From assembly GCA_020736575.1 (NCBI GenBank), contig JAGPYM010000018.1, positions 496,001 to 560,000 on the forward strand: 64,000 nt of DNA. The letters are read 5' to 3'. A program made the translations under genes and the position numbers. The notes under the pieces were generated by a model. That model had not been told where the DNA came from. It did not search any database and saw nothing but the letters and a program-made list of their open reading frames with translations. Below, one piece after another: positions 21,831-32,800 of the stretch. The first letter of the stretch is position 1. Every line of letters begins with the position of its first letter. This stretch comes from Thelonectria olida (taxonomy: Eukaryota > Ascomycota > Sordariomycetes > Hypocreales > Nectriaceae).

Positions 21831-24033
21831 TCTCGTCTCCCCGCCGCCTTAGGGTAAGTTGAGGCGATGGAGCGATCTTAGTTGATGTAGAAGGCGTCAG
21901 AAGACAGTAGTGGGAGTTGGTGCGGGATGGTGACTGGAAGACTCATTATTCTTCTTCTTTGATCTGGTTCATTTCGCACAAGCCCGTGAGTTGGTTATGG
22001 GATCCAGAGCGAAAGTCAGACTAAAGTGTACAAGGACTCTTTATAGAGAATGACTGACTATTTGCCTACTTGATTCGAATTATCTACTTAAGTCTTGGTG
22101 AAGAGGCTTTGTCTAATTAGTCTTGTTTCTATTACCTTTTGACAACATGATAACTTGACTTACCCTACGGTATAGTTGAAACTCTTAGAATATTTATGAA
22201 AGCCTACCAAACAAGTATAGAGCTGTGTGCTTGAGGTAGCAGGTACCTTCAAGTCTACTTGGTACCTTAACATAGCTGCTTTCATTCATTTCTTCGACAT
22301 TTTGTTCTTCCCTTCACCTTGATCTTGAGTCTGGTCCTCTCATCGGAATCGTGCATTCAGTCTCTTGTTTCAGATAGCGAACGTGCGTCATGACCAAATA
22401 CCACCCTTGTCCATTGGGATCAGGTTCCATTGCCGAGGAATCACTATGCTTAAGTATGCTTCTTTTGCCTCTTTCAACAGACGCAAGCTTACTGATGAGC
22501 TTAAACGAGGGATAAGCATAACGAACGCGAAAAGCCACGTCAATTCCTCTCTACGTTGGAATCAAGATGCACATCATTTGGTGTTTCAAGGCCCCGAGTT
22601 GTTTCTGCCCTTCCGAAATATTTCGCAATCATGCCACCATGATGCAATATTCTTGAAACCCCTCAAACGAAACGTCGTTTCCGCCGTCTTTGCGAAGACA
22701 CGCACCAAAACAAGTGCTTGTTTCTGAAAGAAAACCCGTCCATTGAGGCTTGGGCATTGATGCGTCCACGTTTCCAAGGCCGAATTGACCTGTGGAGATC
22801 GAGGGACAAAGCCATTGACTCGCTGAAGAGCCGCAATGGACGGAGGGAGAATTCCCCGGCAGTTGTCGCAGGACGAGCGCGAGGAAACAGGGAGGAATTG
22901 CGGGATACAAGTAGAAAATCAGGGGGACGTTGAGCGTTCAACGTGCAAAGCGATGTATGCTCTCTATTGCGTGCTATGGGCGCTCGATCGAGCATTGCCC
23001 ATGAGTCCCAATTGCTGACTCTCAATCTTGGAAAAGTCGTCATCATCTCGTCAATTCTCCAGCGTCTTTTTCCGCCAGTCAGACCACCAAGTTTCACGCT
23101 GCATTTCGTCTTGGGAATGTTTAGCGAACAACCCGAACCCCTCCTCAATCAGATGATTTTCGCGTCGTTTCAGGTATCACCAAAGAAACCACAAAAGAAG
23201 AGTCGTAGCCTGCAAGGGATAGATACACTGGTTAGTCCGAGCGGGGGTCGTAGTGTGAATTGCTCCAATGGAACATGTTCCGAAGCAATCGAGAAGCGGC
23301 GCTACACGTCGTCAGGTGTGGCAGGTATACACTATTCACACCTATAACGCGCCCAGTTATCGTGGATTGATGAAGGGGAGCGGGAGCGGGTTGCAATGAT
23401 CAACAGGCCCAGGTTTCATGGCCGCCCAATTGTCCAATGACCGTCGTGCCCTGAGTGAGGCTCAAACCGAGGCCCCTCCCCCCTTTTGCCCCGGCCGAAT
23501 AGACCAACAACGGCCGGCTTTTCTCCCCACGTCGTCGTCTTCTTTTTTTCCGTAAATCATGTCCTTGACAGATGATCCACCGGGCGCTTCCACCGCTCGA
23601 GGGACAGGGCTCGCACAGGGGATCAACGGAAATGCTTACCGCTTGCATCCAGTCGCTTCGGTATTGGCGGTAGAGAGATACGCGCCCCCTTCTCTCATCT
23701 AGATTACTCTAGGCATCTAGGCACCTTGCAGTGCTGCAAGCCAGCAGCCGCCAGCTCAATGTCGCTTACACCACGGCCATAGATTCCCGCCCTGGCTAGA
23801 TCCCCAACGCTCCATGTCTGAGGTTCGCCTTGGCGTCCACCTTCACCTGCACTTGCACCGGACGGCAAAACAGCAAGAAGAAAAAACTTCATCCTGGTTG
23901 CTGTATTTTGCCATTGACGTGTGGATCGTCTGTTGGAACCGAGATGGAGCTTGCCGAGGAGAGTAGTATGCTTAACCTGGGAGCAACGTCGACATCCCCC
24001 TGTCTGGCCGGCCCAGGAGGCGAGTTGCTTCGA
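21831..24033. other. Intergenic region, partly AT-rich
   Basis: About 2.2 kb between the kinase relic and the AA9 promoter. The part from about 22020 to 22290 is AT-rich. Later short frames on both strands (22365-22727, 22663-23148) show no family motif. The right end contains the AA9 upstream region. No gene is supported. Confidence 0.4.
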
Positions 24034-24040
24034 TATATAA
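24034..24040 (+). promoter_or_regulatory. TATA box of AA9 gene
   Basis: TATATAA at 24034-24040 is followed by a pyrimidine-rich leader (ctctctcgccttttcctttcc and more) typical of strongly expressed fungal genes; the start codon is 263 bases downstream. Confidence 0.6.
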
Positions 24041-24302
24041 GTCGAGCCTCTTCAGTCACTCTCTCGCCTTTTCCTTTCCCTTCTCTTCACACTCGTCGCT
24101 GCAATTCACTTGGTTTGTCCTTGTTCGTCTCTCTCTCTTTCTTTCTTCACTTTCTTTCTATTGGCTGTGCCAACCCTTCATTCTCTACTCCATTGAAGTC
24201 GAATCCATCCTAGAGAGCCTTCGCTTCATCCAGTCCTTTGAAACCACTCCCGTCCCGTCTCGTCAAACAAAACATCAAACACCCTTTTCAAACATCTTCA
24301 AA

Positions 24303-25346
24303 ATGCGTTACTCCATTGCTTCCGCTTTGGCCATGGCCAGCACCGTTGCCGCCCACGCCCAAGTCTACGGCGTCTGGGTCAACGGCGAGGATCAGGGCGA
24401 TGGCCGCTCCAAGTACATCCGAAGCCCCGACAGCAACTCGCCCGTCAAGGACCTCACCAGCGCCGACATTGTCTGCAACGTCAACGGCGGCACCCCCGTC
24501 GACAGCTTCGTCTCGGCCGCCGCCGGTGACAAGCTCACTTTCGAGTGGTACCATGACAACCGCGGCGACGACATCATCGCCTCGTCGCACAAGGGCCCCG
24601 TCATCACCTACATTGCCGAGTACACCGAGACGGACGGCGCCAGCGCCATCTGGACCAAGATCGCCGAGGACGGCTACGACGGCTCCGAGTGGGCTGTCGA
24701 CAAGCTGATTGCCGCCAAGGGCAAGGCCGACTTCACCCTCCCCTCGACCCTCGCCGCCGGCAAGTACCTGATCCGCCAGGAGATCATTGCCCTGCACGAG
24801 TCCGACACTGCCTACAACGAGAACTCTGCCCGTGGTGCCCAGTTCTACCCCTCTTGCGCCCAGTTCGAGATTACCGGCTCTGGCAGCGCCGTTCCCGACG
24901 AGGCCTTTGACTTCAACACCGGCTACACCTATGCCGACCCCGGCATCGTCTTCAACCTCTACGGTTCCTTCACCAGCTACGAGATCCCCGGCCCCGCTGT
25001 CTGGGACGGCTCCAGCTCCGGCTCCGGCTCTGGCTCCGACAGCAGCGCCTCTGCTACCAAGACCGCTGTTGCCTCTGCCACTGCCACCGCTGGCGCCGGA
25101 TCTGGTGCTACCACCACTGCCGCCGCCGCTGTCACCAGCGCTGCTGCCCAGGAGACCCAGCCTGCCCAGAACACTCCCGCCCCTACCTTCTCCACCATTG
25201 TGACCTCTGCCGCTCCCGTTGCCACCGAGGTCGAGAGCGAGGCTCCCGTTGCCACCAGCACCAGCATCCCCAAGACTGGCTGCTCGTCTCGCCGCCGCCG
25301 CCGCCACGCTCGCCGCAACATCAAGAAGTTCAACATGCGCCAGTAA
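24303..25346 (+). CDS. AA9 lytic polysaccharide monooxygenase
   Basis: A single exon of 347 residues with a pyrimidine-rich leader. Signal peptide 1-17 is cleaved before His18 (VAA/HAQVYG), which supplies the N-terminal half of the copper histidine brace; His96 (ASSHKGPV) is the second brace residue. The AA9 outer-sphere set is visible at His165 (EIIALH), Gln180 and Tyr182 (GAQFYPSC), with Cys58 and Cys185 placed for a disulfide. AA9 enzymes cleave cellulose and some hemicelluloses oxidatively with a reductant plus O2 or H2O2, outside the cell. After residue 235 follows a Ser/Ala/Thr-rich linker (about 75 residues) that does not lead to a CBM1; it ends in a basic tail (SSRRRRRHARRNIKKFNMRQ). 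Codon use is strongly biased to C-ending codons, suggesting high expression. The long open frame on the opposite strand is a by-product of that bias. Confidence 0.93.
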   Translation: MRYSIASALAMASTVAAHAQVYGVWVNGEDQGDGRSKYIRSPDSNSPVKDLTSADIVCNVNGGTPVDSFVSAAAGDKLTFEWYHDNRGDDIIASSHKGPVITYIAEYTETDGASAIWTKIAEDGYDGSEWAVDKLIAAKGKADFTLPSTLAAGKYLIRQEIIALHESDTAYNENSARGAQFYPSCAQFEITGSGSAVPDEAFDFNTGYTYADPGIVFNLYGSFTSYEIPGPAVWDGSSSGSGSGSDSSASATKTAVASATATAGAGSGATTTAAAAVTSAAAQETQPAQNTPAPTFSTIVTSAAPVATEVESEAPVATSTSIPKTGCSSRRRRRHARRNIKKFNMRQ

Positions 25347-25881
25347 GCTTGAAAAAGCTGCATGCCTGGTTAGTGCGTGCCGTCTGCGACGGTTGACATG
25401 AGTGTTGGATTGTCTTTGAGGGAACGGGCGATGAGACCGCATCCAAAAGAGGGCGTTTTTTCTTGTTTGTGTATATAGATTTTGACCTCCTGGGTCTTTT
25501 TCAGGGGCATATCTTATTCTTTGTATAAAATCCAAGTTTTGTGACCGCGCTCTGAAGTTTCCTTGGTATAACTGTGTGACATGCTGTGTTCGTAGTCTGT
25601 CAAGGTGAATGTGTCAGCAAGGCAATGCTCCCAGTGAAAAACTTGGAGAATAGAATAGATAAGAAGTCATGAGTTCTTGGTATGGAAGTGTTACAGTTGA
25701 AAGTCCCGGCCCCTTGCCGGACAAACGGCCAACGGCGGCATCCTTTTACCCCGCCATCGGAAGTTGCCCCTCCCCCACCTCCGTCCGTCATCCGCCATCC
25801 GCCATCCGAAAACGTCGACTTGAAGAGTCAATTTCTACCACGTCCAACTTTTTCCTCCATGCACACGAATTGATCATCGCA
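25347..25881. other. Intergenic region AA9 / QPRT
   Basis: 535 bases between tandem plus-strand genes: the AA9 3' flank (T-rich, ttttttcttgtttgtgt near 25455) and the QPRT promoter with C-rich runs just before its start. No further gene. Confidence 0.5.
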
Positions 25882-26847
25882 ATGGCTTCCAACCCTCCTC
25901 CCCAGGGCGCCGCCCTCGCCTGCCTCCTCCCCCCTCGTGGAAAACCACCGTCTGCGCCTGGCTCGCCGAAGACACGCCCTCCTTCGACTACGGCGGCTTC
26001 GTCGTCGGCGACTCCCCCCGCGTCGCCACCCTCTGGGGCAAGTCTGCTGGCATCATTGCAGGGCGTCCGTTCTTCGACGAGGTCTTCACCCAGTGCGGAT
26101 GCACTGTCGAGTGGCACGCCGAAGAAGGCACTCAGCTTGATCTCGGCGCCAACAGCGGAAAGATGCGCGTCGCTACTGTGCGAGGGCCGACCCGCGGCAT
26201 CCTGCTCGGTGAGCGCGTTGCTCTGAACACTCTTGCTCGGTGCTCCGGCATCGCTACGGAAAGCCGCGACCTGGTCACTCGGGTTCGCGCTGCGGGATAC
26301 AAGGGCATTCTCGCCGGCACCCGTAAAACCACGCCCGGGTTCCGCCTCGTCGAGAAATATGGCATGCTGGTCGGCGGCGCAGACGCCCACCGCATGGATC
26401 TGAGCAGCATGGTCATGCTCAAGGACAACCACGTCTGGAGCCGGGGGAGCATCACTGAGGCCGTCAAGGCTGCCAAGTCGGTCGCTGGGTTCAGCATGAA
26501 GATCGAGGTCGAGGTACAAAGTGAAGCCGAGGCCGACGAGGCCATCGAAGCTGGCGCTGACGTTGTCATGCTGGACAACTTCACTGGAGATGGAGTCAAG
26601 ATTGCGGCGCGCAGTCTAAAGGAGCGATGGCAGGGCAAGAGACATTTCTTGCTTGAAGTGTCTGGGGGATTGAGAGCGGACAACGTGGAGCCTTATGTGT
26701 GTCATGGTAAGTCAACATCCTTGAATGAATGGGAATGCCTGGACGAGCAGTTACGACTAACAAAGTCAAGACGTGGATATTATCTCGACGAGTTCGATCC
26801 ACCAAGGAGTTCCTCACGTAGACTTTTCCCTCAAGATCGAGCACTAG
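25882..26847 (+). CDS. Quinolinate phosphoribosyltransferase, with apparent 1-nt frameshift
   Basis: Two exons (25882-26706, 26771-26847) around a 64-nt intron, about 300 residues if read through. The protein starts [18 protein letters not shown] in one frame, then continues one frame away with [20 protein letters not shown]. The switch falls in a run of six C at 25929-25934; one more base would restore the frame. Everything after it is intact: [52 protein letters not shown] and the last exon [20 protein letters not shown]. The enzyme converts quinolinate and PRPP to nicotinate mononucleotide in de novo NAD synthesis, as a cytosolic oligomer. No upstream in-frame ATG exists in the second frame; the next is Met at 26163, which would remove most of the N-terminal domain. 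A sequencing error in the homopolymer is the simplest explanation. Confidence 0.85.
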
Positions 26848-28794
26848 ACGGAAAGCAAAACGAAATAAAACGATACCACTTTCATGCAGTGCGTCAATTG
26901 TGTTGAAGATGCCCGAACTAGATACCTTCCGCTGGCTGATTCGCGATCGCAGTGACAGCAGCTGTGAAGAAGCCAGCAAGGCCGAGGTGAATCTAACGCA
27001 TATTAGTCAGCCTTTCGACTATATTCGAAAGGATCCCGGTACTCTGCTTGTGTACATAGGTAGGTAAGCAAATCTCAGTCTCCATTGCTACTGGCGATTC
27101 ATCCGCACCACCCACACACAAGTAAATATGGCGATGAACGGCCAAGCAATCGCAACCGAGCTGCAAAAACCCCCCCGAGCGACACCTCCATCACGAAAGT
27201 CAAAAGCCCTACCGAACCGTGAAACGGTGGCCACAGGTGGGCGTACGGCCACCGTCACCTTCATCGAAGCTGAGACGGTGCAAGGTCGTGGCACACGTTG
27301 TGCGAAACGGCGCCTTCACGGGGAGTAAAGCCGAGAAGGAAAACGCCACTTTGGGGGAGGATTTGATGAGACCGTCCGAGGTGAGAGTGAACAACGCACA
27401 TTCGAGTTGGACAAGATTGAAGAGTTTCAGGTTTGTCCTGGTCTGGTCTTTGAAGTGATCTTGGAGTGAGGATTCGGGCGTGGTTGCTCGTCAGTGGATC
27501 AATACCTGTGCTTGTTTCGTGACTCACGTCAAGACTGGCATGTTCTGAGCGAGCTAGGCAAAGTGATTTGATAACGAACTCCTAATAGGCGCATCTCTTC
27601 CATCTTGTCGTGGCCGCCATAGGCTGGGAGCAAATTGTCATCTCGAAAAGTTCTGCATGTGCAAGCTCGGCCATGGCGTCTTTTGTGGTTGGTGACTCGA
27701 TACAGGCATCTTGAAACAGCGAAAACTCGCCGCTGGAGGGAGGCTGCGTCAGTCTCTCCCAAAAGTTCATGTGGCGTATGGGGGAGAGGGGAGGTTTGTC
27801 TTAGACTGTGAAGTACGAGTGGAAGAAACTGGTCCGCGGCTTTTGCCGAACGGACGGCTTTGGACTGTCAATCAATAACGGGACGAATTGAGAACCAACT
27901 TGACTTGGCTGGGTGTCGCGGGCAATGGGAACATATGCGTCCAAACATACCTAGCTGGGTAGGTACGTAGACAAGGAAGGGCTAGCAATGGCTTTCTTAT
28001 CAAGTTGGACAAGATGAGCCTCAGGGGCGAAGGCCTCCCCAGTCGTGAGGAAACAGGAGAATGATCTATGTATTCGTACCACGGTCTGCTTGAGGCGTTT
28101 GCACATTCACACACTTTCCAAGGCTTTGATTGCTCGAACATCAAACTAACAGCCCGTCATCCCGGCCTAAACTACCAAGCAAATTAAGACGACACGTGAC
28201 TTCAAAGACATTTCACTCAAGGGCCCATGCGATATTGGTGCGATGACTTTGCATTTCAATGCTTCTATCGACTTGCTGCTCCAGATGAAAACAAATAAAC
28301 CCCCTTGGTTTTGAACCCCAAGTCAGACTCTGGCTTAGAAGCCCGCTACCGACATGGATCTTGCACTGAGACAGGCAAATCCTCGGTGGCCATGACCTCA
28401 GAGACCAAAGTGAAGAAACGAAAGTGCGCAATGCACGAAAAGAATAAAAGGACCAAGAGTGATTTTCACCATCCCCTTTTCCACGCTCCATAACCCGCCA
28501 GATCCATCACATACCAAATCATGAAGAAGACACCAGGCATGTTGTGCGAAGACAAGTCCGAGAGAAGGCGACCAAGTGGCCCAAAGGTTTGAGAAAATAA
28601 TCGTTAAGTACGACGTGGCATAACGTACATATGAGAATCGAAATCAGAGTGTATGCCTTGATTGCGGTCTCTTGGTCATGTCGCGTGCACCCGCGATGAC
28701 AGCGTGCACCGTGCCCGACCCAAAAGGAATACCAAGGTTGCCCGGCAGACGAACCATGTTGCTCCGCTCAAGGAAGATTTGCCAGTGAGGCTTT
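26848..28794. other. Convergent intergenic region without recognisable gene
   Basis: About 1.95 kb between the QPRT and CAP-protein stops. Open frames are short and without motifs. I see no RNA gene or repeat. Confidence 0.45.
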
Positions 28795-29870
28795 TTAGAC
28801 AACAACCATCTTGTTGCCGAGGGGCTGGAGGACGTTCTTGCCGTACTCACCGCCATAGTTGCCTGATGAAGTATTAGCCAGTCTGGTTCAAGTTGTTCTT
28901 GCAATAGAGTCTGCTTACCTGGGCCGTCGTAGTTGCAGACAGTGAAGTAGGCGTTCATGCCATCGTACATCTGACCAGAGGGGCAGTAGGCGGTAGCACA
29001 GCCGATCTTGGAGGTGCCCTTCCAGACGACCTGGGTGAAGTGACCGTAGAGATCAATGTTCATGCCATCAGGGGGGTTGGCCTGGCCGTAGAAAGACCAG
29101 TTCTCCATTTCGCTGTTGTACCACTGGTCGGTAACGGAGACAGCGCCGTACTTGTTACCCTCACCCTCGCCAATCTCGCTGGAAGCCCAGGCGGCGATGT
29201 TCTGTCCGTATCCACCGCCGTTGATGTCCCTAACTACATGTTAGCGAATGTCAAATCAAGACAAATGAAGAGTATAAACTTACATGTCGTGCTCGAACTT
29301 GCAGCGGTTGGCCAAAACGAGAGCAGAGGCAGCAAGGCCAGAGTCCCAGGTGACGTCGCTAACGGAGTGGTTGGATCGGTGAATGTTGTGGTAGTTGGTC
29401 ATGACAGTTGAGTAGTCACCCTTCAGGGACAAGTTGTCAGAGGAGGATGAGTCAGAGGAGGTGTCCTCAGTGGCCTTAGTGGCAGTGGCCTTCTTGGAGG
29501 TGGTGGTGGTGGTAGAGGTGGAAGAGCTGGTGGTGGCCTCCTCCTCAGCCTGGACCCAGACGGTGGAGTACTGGACCTCGGGTTCGGAGGTGGTCGTGGG
29601 CTGAGACTCAACCCAGACCGTGGTGTAGGAAGCCTTGGGCTGCTCGTACACCTTGGACTTGTGGACGGTCTTCTTGATGGTGGTGGTAGTCGTCGTGGGC
29701 TCAGCCTCAAGCACAACATAGTCGGTAGCCTGGGCCTGCTGTTCCTCACCCGCGATGACAGTAACAGTCACGTAGTCGGTGACCCATTCGGTTTCCATAA
29801 CACGCTTGTTGATGGGCTTGGCGGAAGCCAGGAGGGCGCTAGCGCCAGCAATGAAAATGGCAGCCTTCAT
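28795..29870 (-). CDS. Secreted CAP-domain (SCP/PR-1/Pry-like) protein
   Basis: Three exons (29870-29284, 29229-28919, 28862-28795), 321 residues, phases consistent. The start at 29870 gives a signal peptide (MKAAIFIAGASALLASA) followed by KPINKR, a possible Kex2-type processing site. Residues 20-160 are Thr/Ser-rich with a repeated motif YxTVWV plus Thr run. The C-terminal CAP domain contains NYHNIHRSNH, WDSGLAASA, CKFEHD, GYGQNIA and the signature GHFTQVVWKGTSKIGCA, ending YFTVCNYDGPGNYGGEYGKN. CAP proteins of the yeast Pry type bind and export sterols and fatty acids; plant-pathogen members act at the host interface. It is probably secreted or wall-associated. Minus-strand upstream DNA is pyrimidine-rich for about 1.3 kb, hinting at a long leader. 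Confidence 0.92.
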
Positions 29871-32800
29871 TTTGAAGAGGTTGGAACTGAAGTTGGAGAA
29901 AAGAATTAGTGACTTGAAGGTAAATAAGAAAGCGACGACCAGCGTGCTCGGTGGAATGTTGGTGTAAGTGAAAGTGAAATAAGAGTGATTCAATGACTCT
30001 TGGCGTTATGTTTCGGGTTCGTTAACTGTGCGATGGGGAATGAGAGGTGAGGATGAGTTGGTGTGTTGTAGACGTTGCGGGCCGATTGTAAGACTGGGTG
30101 GCTTCGAGACATTGTGAGGTCCAGAGCCCGTCATGATATATCTTTTGTGTTGCAGTACGTTGTTCCAATGTGGGCGAGCGTATTGTCATTCATCCTCACA
30201 CCGTTGTGGGTGACAACAATGCCTCCTCTTGTCTCGCTTTGTTGCAGCAGATAGTGTGCGGGGTGTTGGTGTTGTTGATGACGACGGGATGTGGGTGGTG
30301 AAAGCCAGGTGAGGTCGGTGTTCGTGAAAGACAAGGGAAGGTGACAAAGGAAACAAACAAAACAACGACCTTATCTCATCACGTGGCACATACCTTGGTT
30401 TGTTTGTTTGAGGATAATCGGTGATGGTAAAGCTATTGGGTGATTGGTTTCAGAACCGGTCTGGAACGATGTGCAGCGCTGCTGGTGGTTGGGATCCGTC
30501 TAGGATTTTCGGAGAGGTTTCGTTGGAAAGAAGGTAGGTCTCAAAGGGACAGTCAAGGAGTGACAATGGAGGGAATGAACCGAAACAAGGAAAGTCGATG
30601 ACCGAAGGTCTTTTGCGTGATGCCGTAAAACGAACAAGACGTGAGGTTGAAAAGAGCCTTGAAAGGGAAGGAATCGACGAGTATTTGAGCGGTTCGACCA
30701 GCGGCGTGAGTGGATAAAGGAGTGGACTGCGGTGTCTAGAACACGCAACAAATGAGTGGAAAGAAAGAAGTCGGGCCTGGCCTCTGAGGGTGAGTAGAAA
30801 CGAGTCAAGGGAAGGCTTCGAGATGGGCCGGGGCAACGACGAGGTTAAAAAGAATGGACAGAGGCCGCGAGCAGGTCGCAGGAGGTCGCAGCGCAGTCGA
30901 CCTTCTTGGACAGGCCTGCTAAAGTCGCAAGGATTGACTCTGATCCTGGATGATTGGATGAGGGGGCGATCCAGGGGTTTGACCCACTGCAGTAGCTCGC
31001 GCCAAGGGAGTGTGGGAAAATGGGTGTGTGGGTAAGGGAATGAATGAAAAGAAAGGAAAACGCGTTGGATATTGGGGATGTGTGGAGTGAGTGATGGTGT
31101 TGTTGATACGAAAGGGATCAAGAAGCTCGGGGCAGCCCAGGAGCATGGAGGAGATGAGGCTTGTTTGGGGAGATGTACGTACCGTGTCTGTGTCCAATAG
31201 AAGCGCGCTGTAGGAAGAAAATAGCGGGACACAACACCACTTCACCTCCTCATGCTGCAGGTACGGGACGCTAAGCCAGGGCACGCCTCGCAAGCTGTGG
31301 CTGGTGCGTGCAACCAACACGGCAGGAGCCAGGAGCGCAGTGTTGCTTCAGTTGGTTTTGTAGCGGTCTGCAGCTTTCCTCAGGTACCCGACCGCTAACG
31401 TCGGTCCCTCGGCAGTGCGCACGTCCACCGCTACGGTTGCGTGTCTGAAGTCCTCGACTCGCCTGCAAGCATCACGGATGCTTCCTGGAATCATTTGACT
31501 TGCCCCTCACGCCAAAGCCGGAGGCTCCCAGCCAAACACGCCCCAGTCTGGACCTTGGGGCGCTCATTAGAGTACGACTCTAAGAAACATCGGGTGCCCT
31601 AGCGGATTAGTTGCCCTGCCTCGTGCCCTGCCTCTTCCAGACCTCCGCCATCTATGGAGTTCGGTACTTTGAACACAAACTCCCTCCACATGGCTTGGGA
31701 CTATTAACGACAGTTTATTTTCCGCTTACTTTTCGTCGAGCCGGAAGCCCGAAGTTGGAGCCCAGCTTGTGGTGGCGTAGCAGCAGCTTGAAGCAGAAGT
31801 GACATAAGCGGCCGACACATCCAGACGATAGTACCATCTCCAAAGTACTCCGTACTCGGTATTGACGCCTCTCCTGAGATGCGAAGGCTCCTATGAAGTA
31901 CAGCGGGAGGTCGCCCAGATCTCCCAACAACACAAAACCAAACAAGGACCTCCCAGATTACGTACGCATTCGGTGTGCGACGGACCCCGTGCGCTCTGGG
32001 TGTGCTCTGCAGTTCTGCATCCGAGCAAGGTTTATTCGAAATCGGACCAGTCGCCAGCCAGACAAGCCCCGGCTGCACATCAAACCTCAAACAGAAGCGG
32101 GATGAGATGCAATCAGCGACGGTCCTTGGCTTTTTCTTGTCGCCTATCCAGTGATTGGCTAATTAATATCTCATCTACCAGAAAGCTAGGATCGCAAAAG
32201 AAAAGAGGCAGTTGTCTTGTTGGTAATTAGTTACTGCAACCCCCAGACGGCGTTTGTTTGGCTTTTCGTCAGTCCACAGCAATCTCCATGTTGACTTCGC
32301 ATCCCCGTCCCCGGAGCGGCCGCCTCCCGGACGACATTCAGCTGTCCTTGATCACAAACCCAATTTCGAGGGCACTCTATATCGGACTGCAGTCATCTCC
32401 GGAGAGACTGGACACCCGGATCGGCACGGACTGTCCGAGTTGGCAGGTCGAAGACGTAGCTTAGAGTTCCGTCTGTTGCAATTTGGCGTAGCTAGTCCGG
32501 CCAAGTCACCTGGTGTGATATGGCAGTGGCAAGCCTCGCTTTTCATTCGGGAAATCGTCAACGAGGGTGGACTCTCCCTAGAGATCTCGGCCAATCCATG
32601 AGCACATGCCGCCCTGCCTCACGGAGATCTCTGATCAGCGGTTGGTCTCGATAGGGAATGGAAGCTTGGGAGTGGCAGAGCAAACTGCCTGCTCACTGAC
32701 TATCAAGCGCTACATACGTAGATATCCGTCGGCAATGAGCCAAGCCTTCCAAGCCCAGGTTGCCAGGTTGAGCCCGTCTGCCATTTATGTTGGCACGGAA

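Noticed and set aside
18000..24300. Possible melanin or secondary-metabolite gene cluster around the tyrosinase
   Set aside because: No polyketide synthase, peptide synthetase, transporter or pathway regulator is adjacent; the neighbours are a kinase relic and an AA9 enzyme.
24288..25535. 415-codon open frame antisense to the AA9 gene
   Set aside because: It is Gly/Ala/Val-rich with no motif and mirrors the strong C-ending codon bias of the AA9 gene; such frames arise by chance.
30450..31232. 260-codon minus-strand frame
   Set aside because: It lies in a pyrimidine-rich stretch upstream of the CAP gene; composition (Ser, Pro, Phe, Leu) follows the base bias, and no motif or splice signals are seen.
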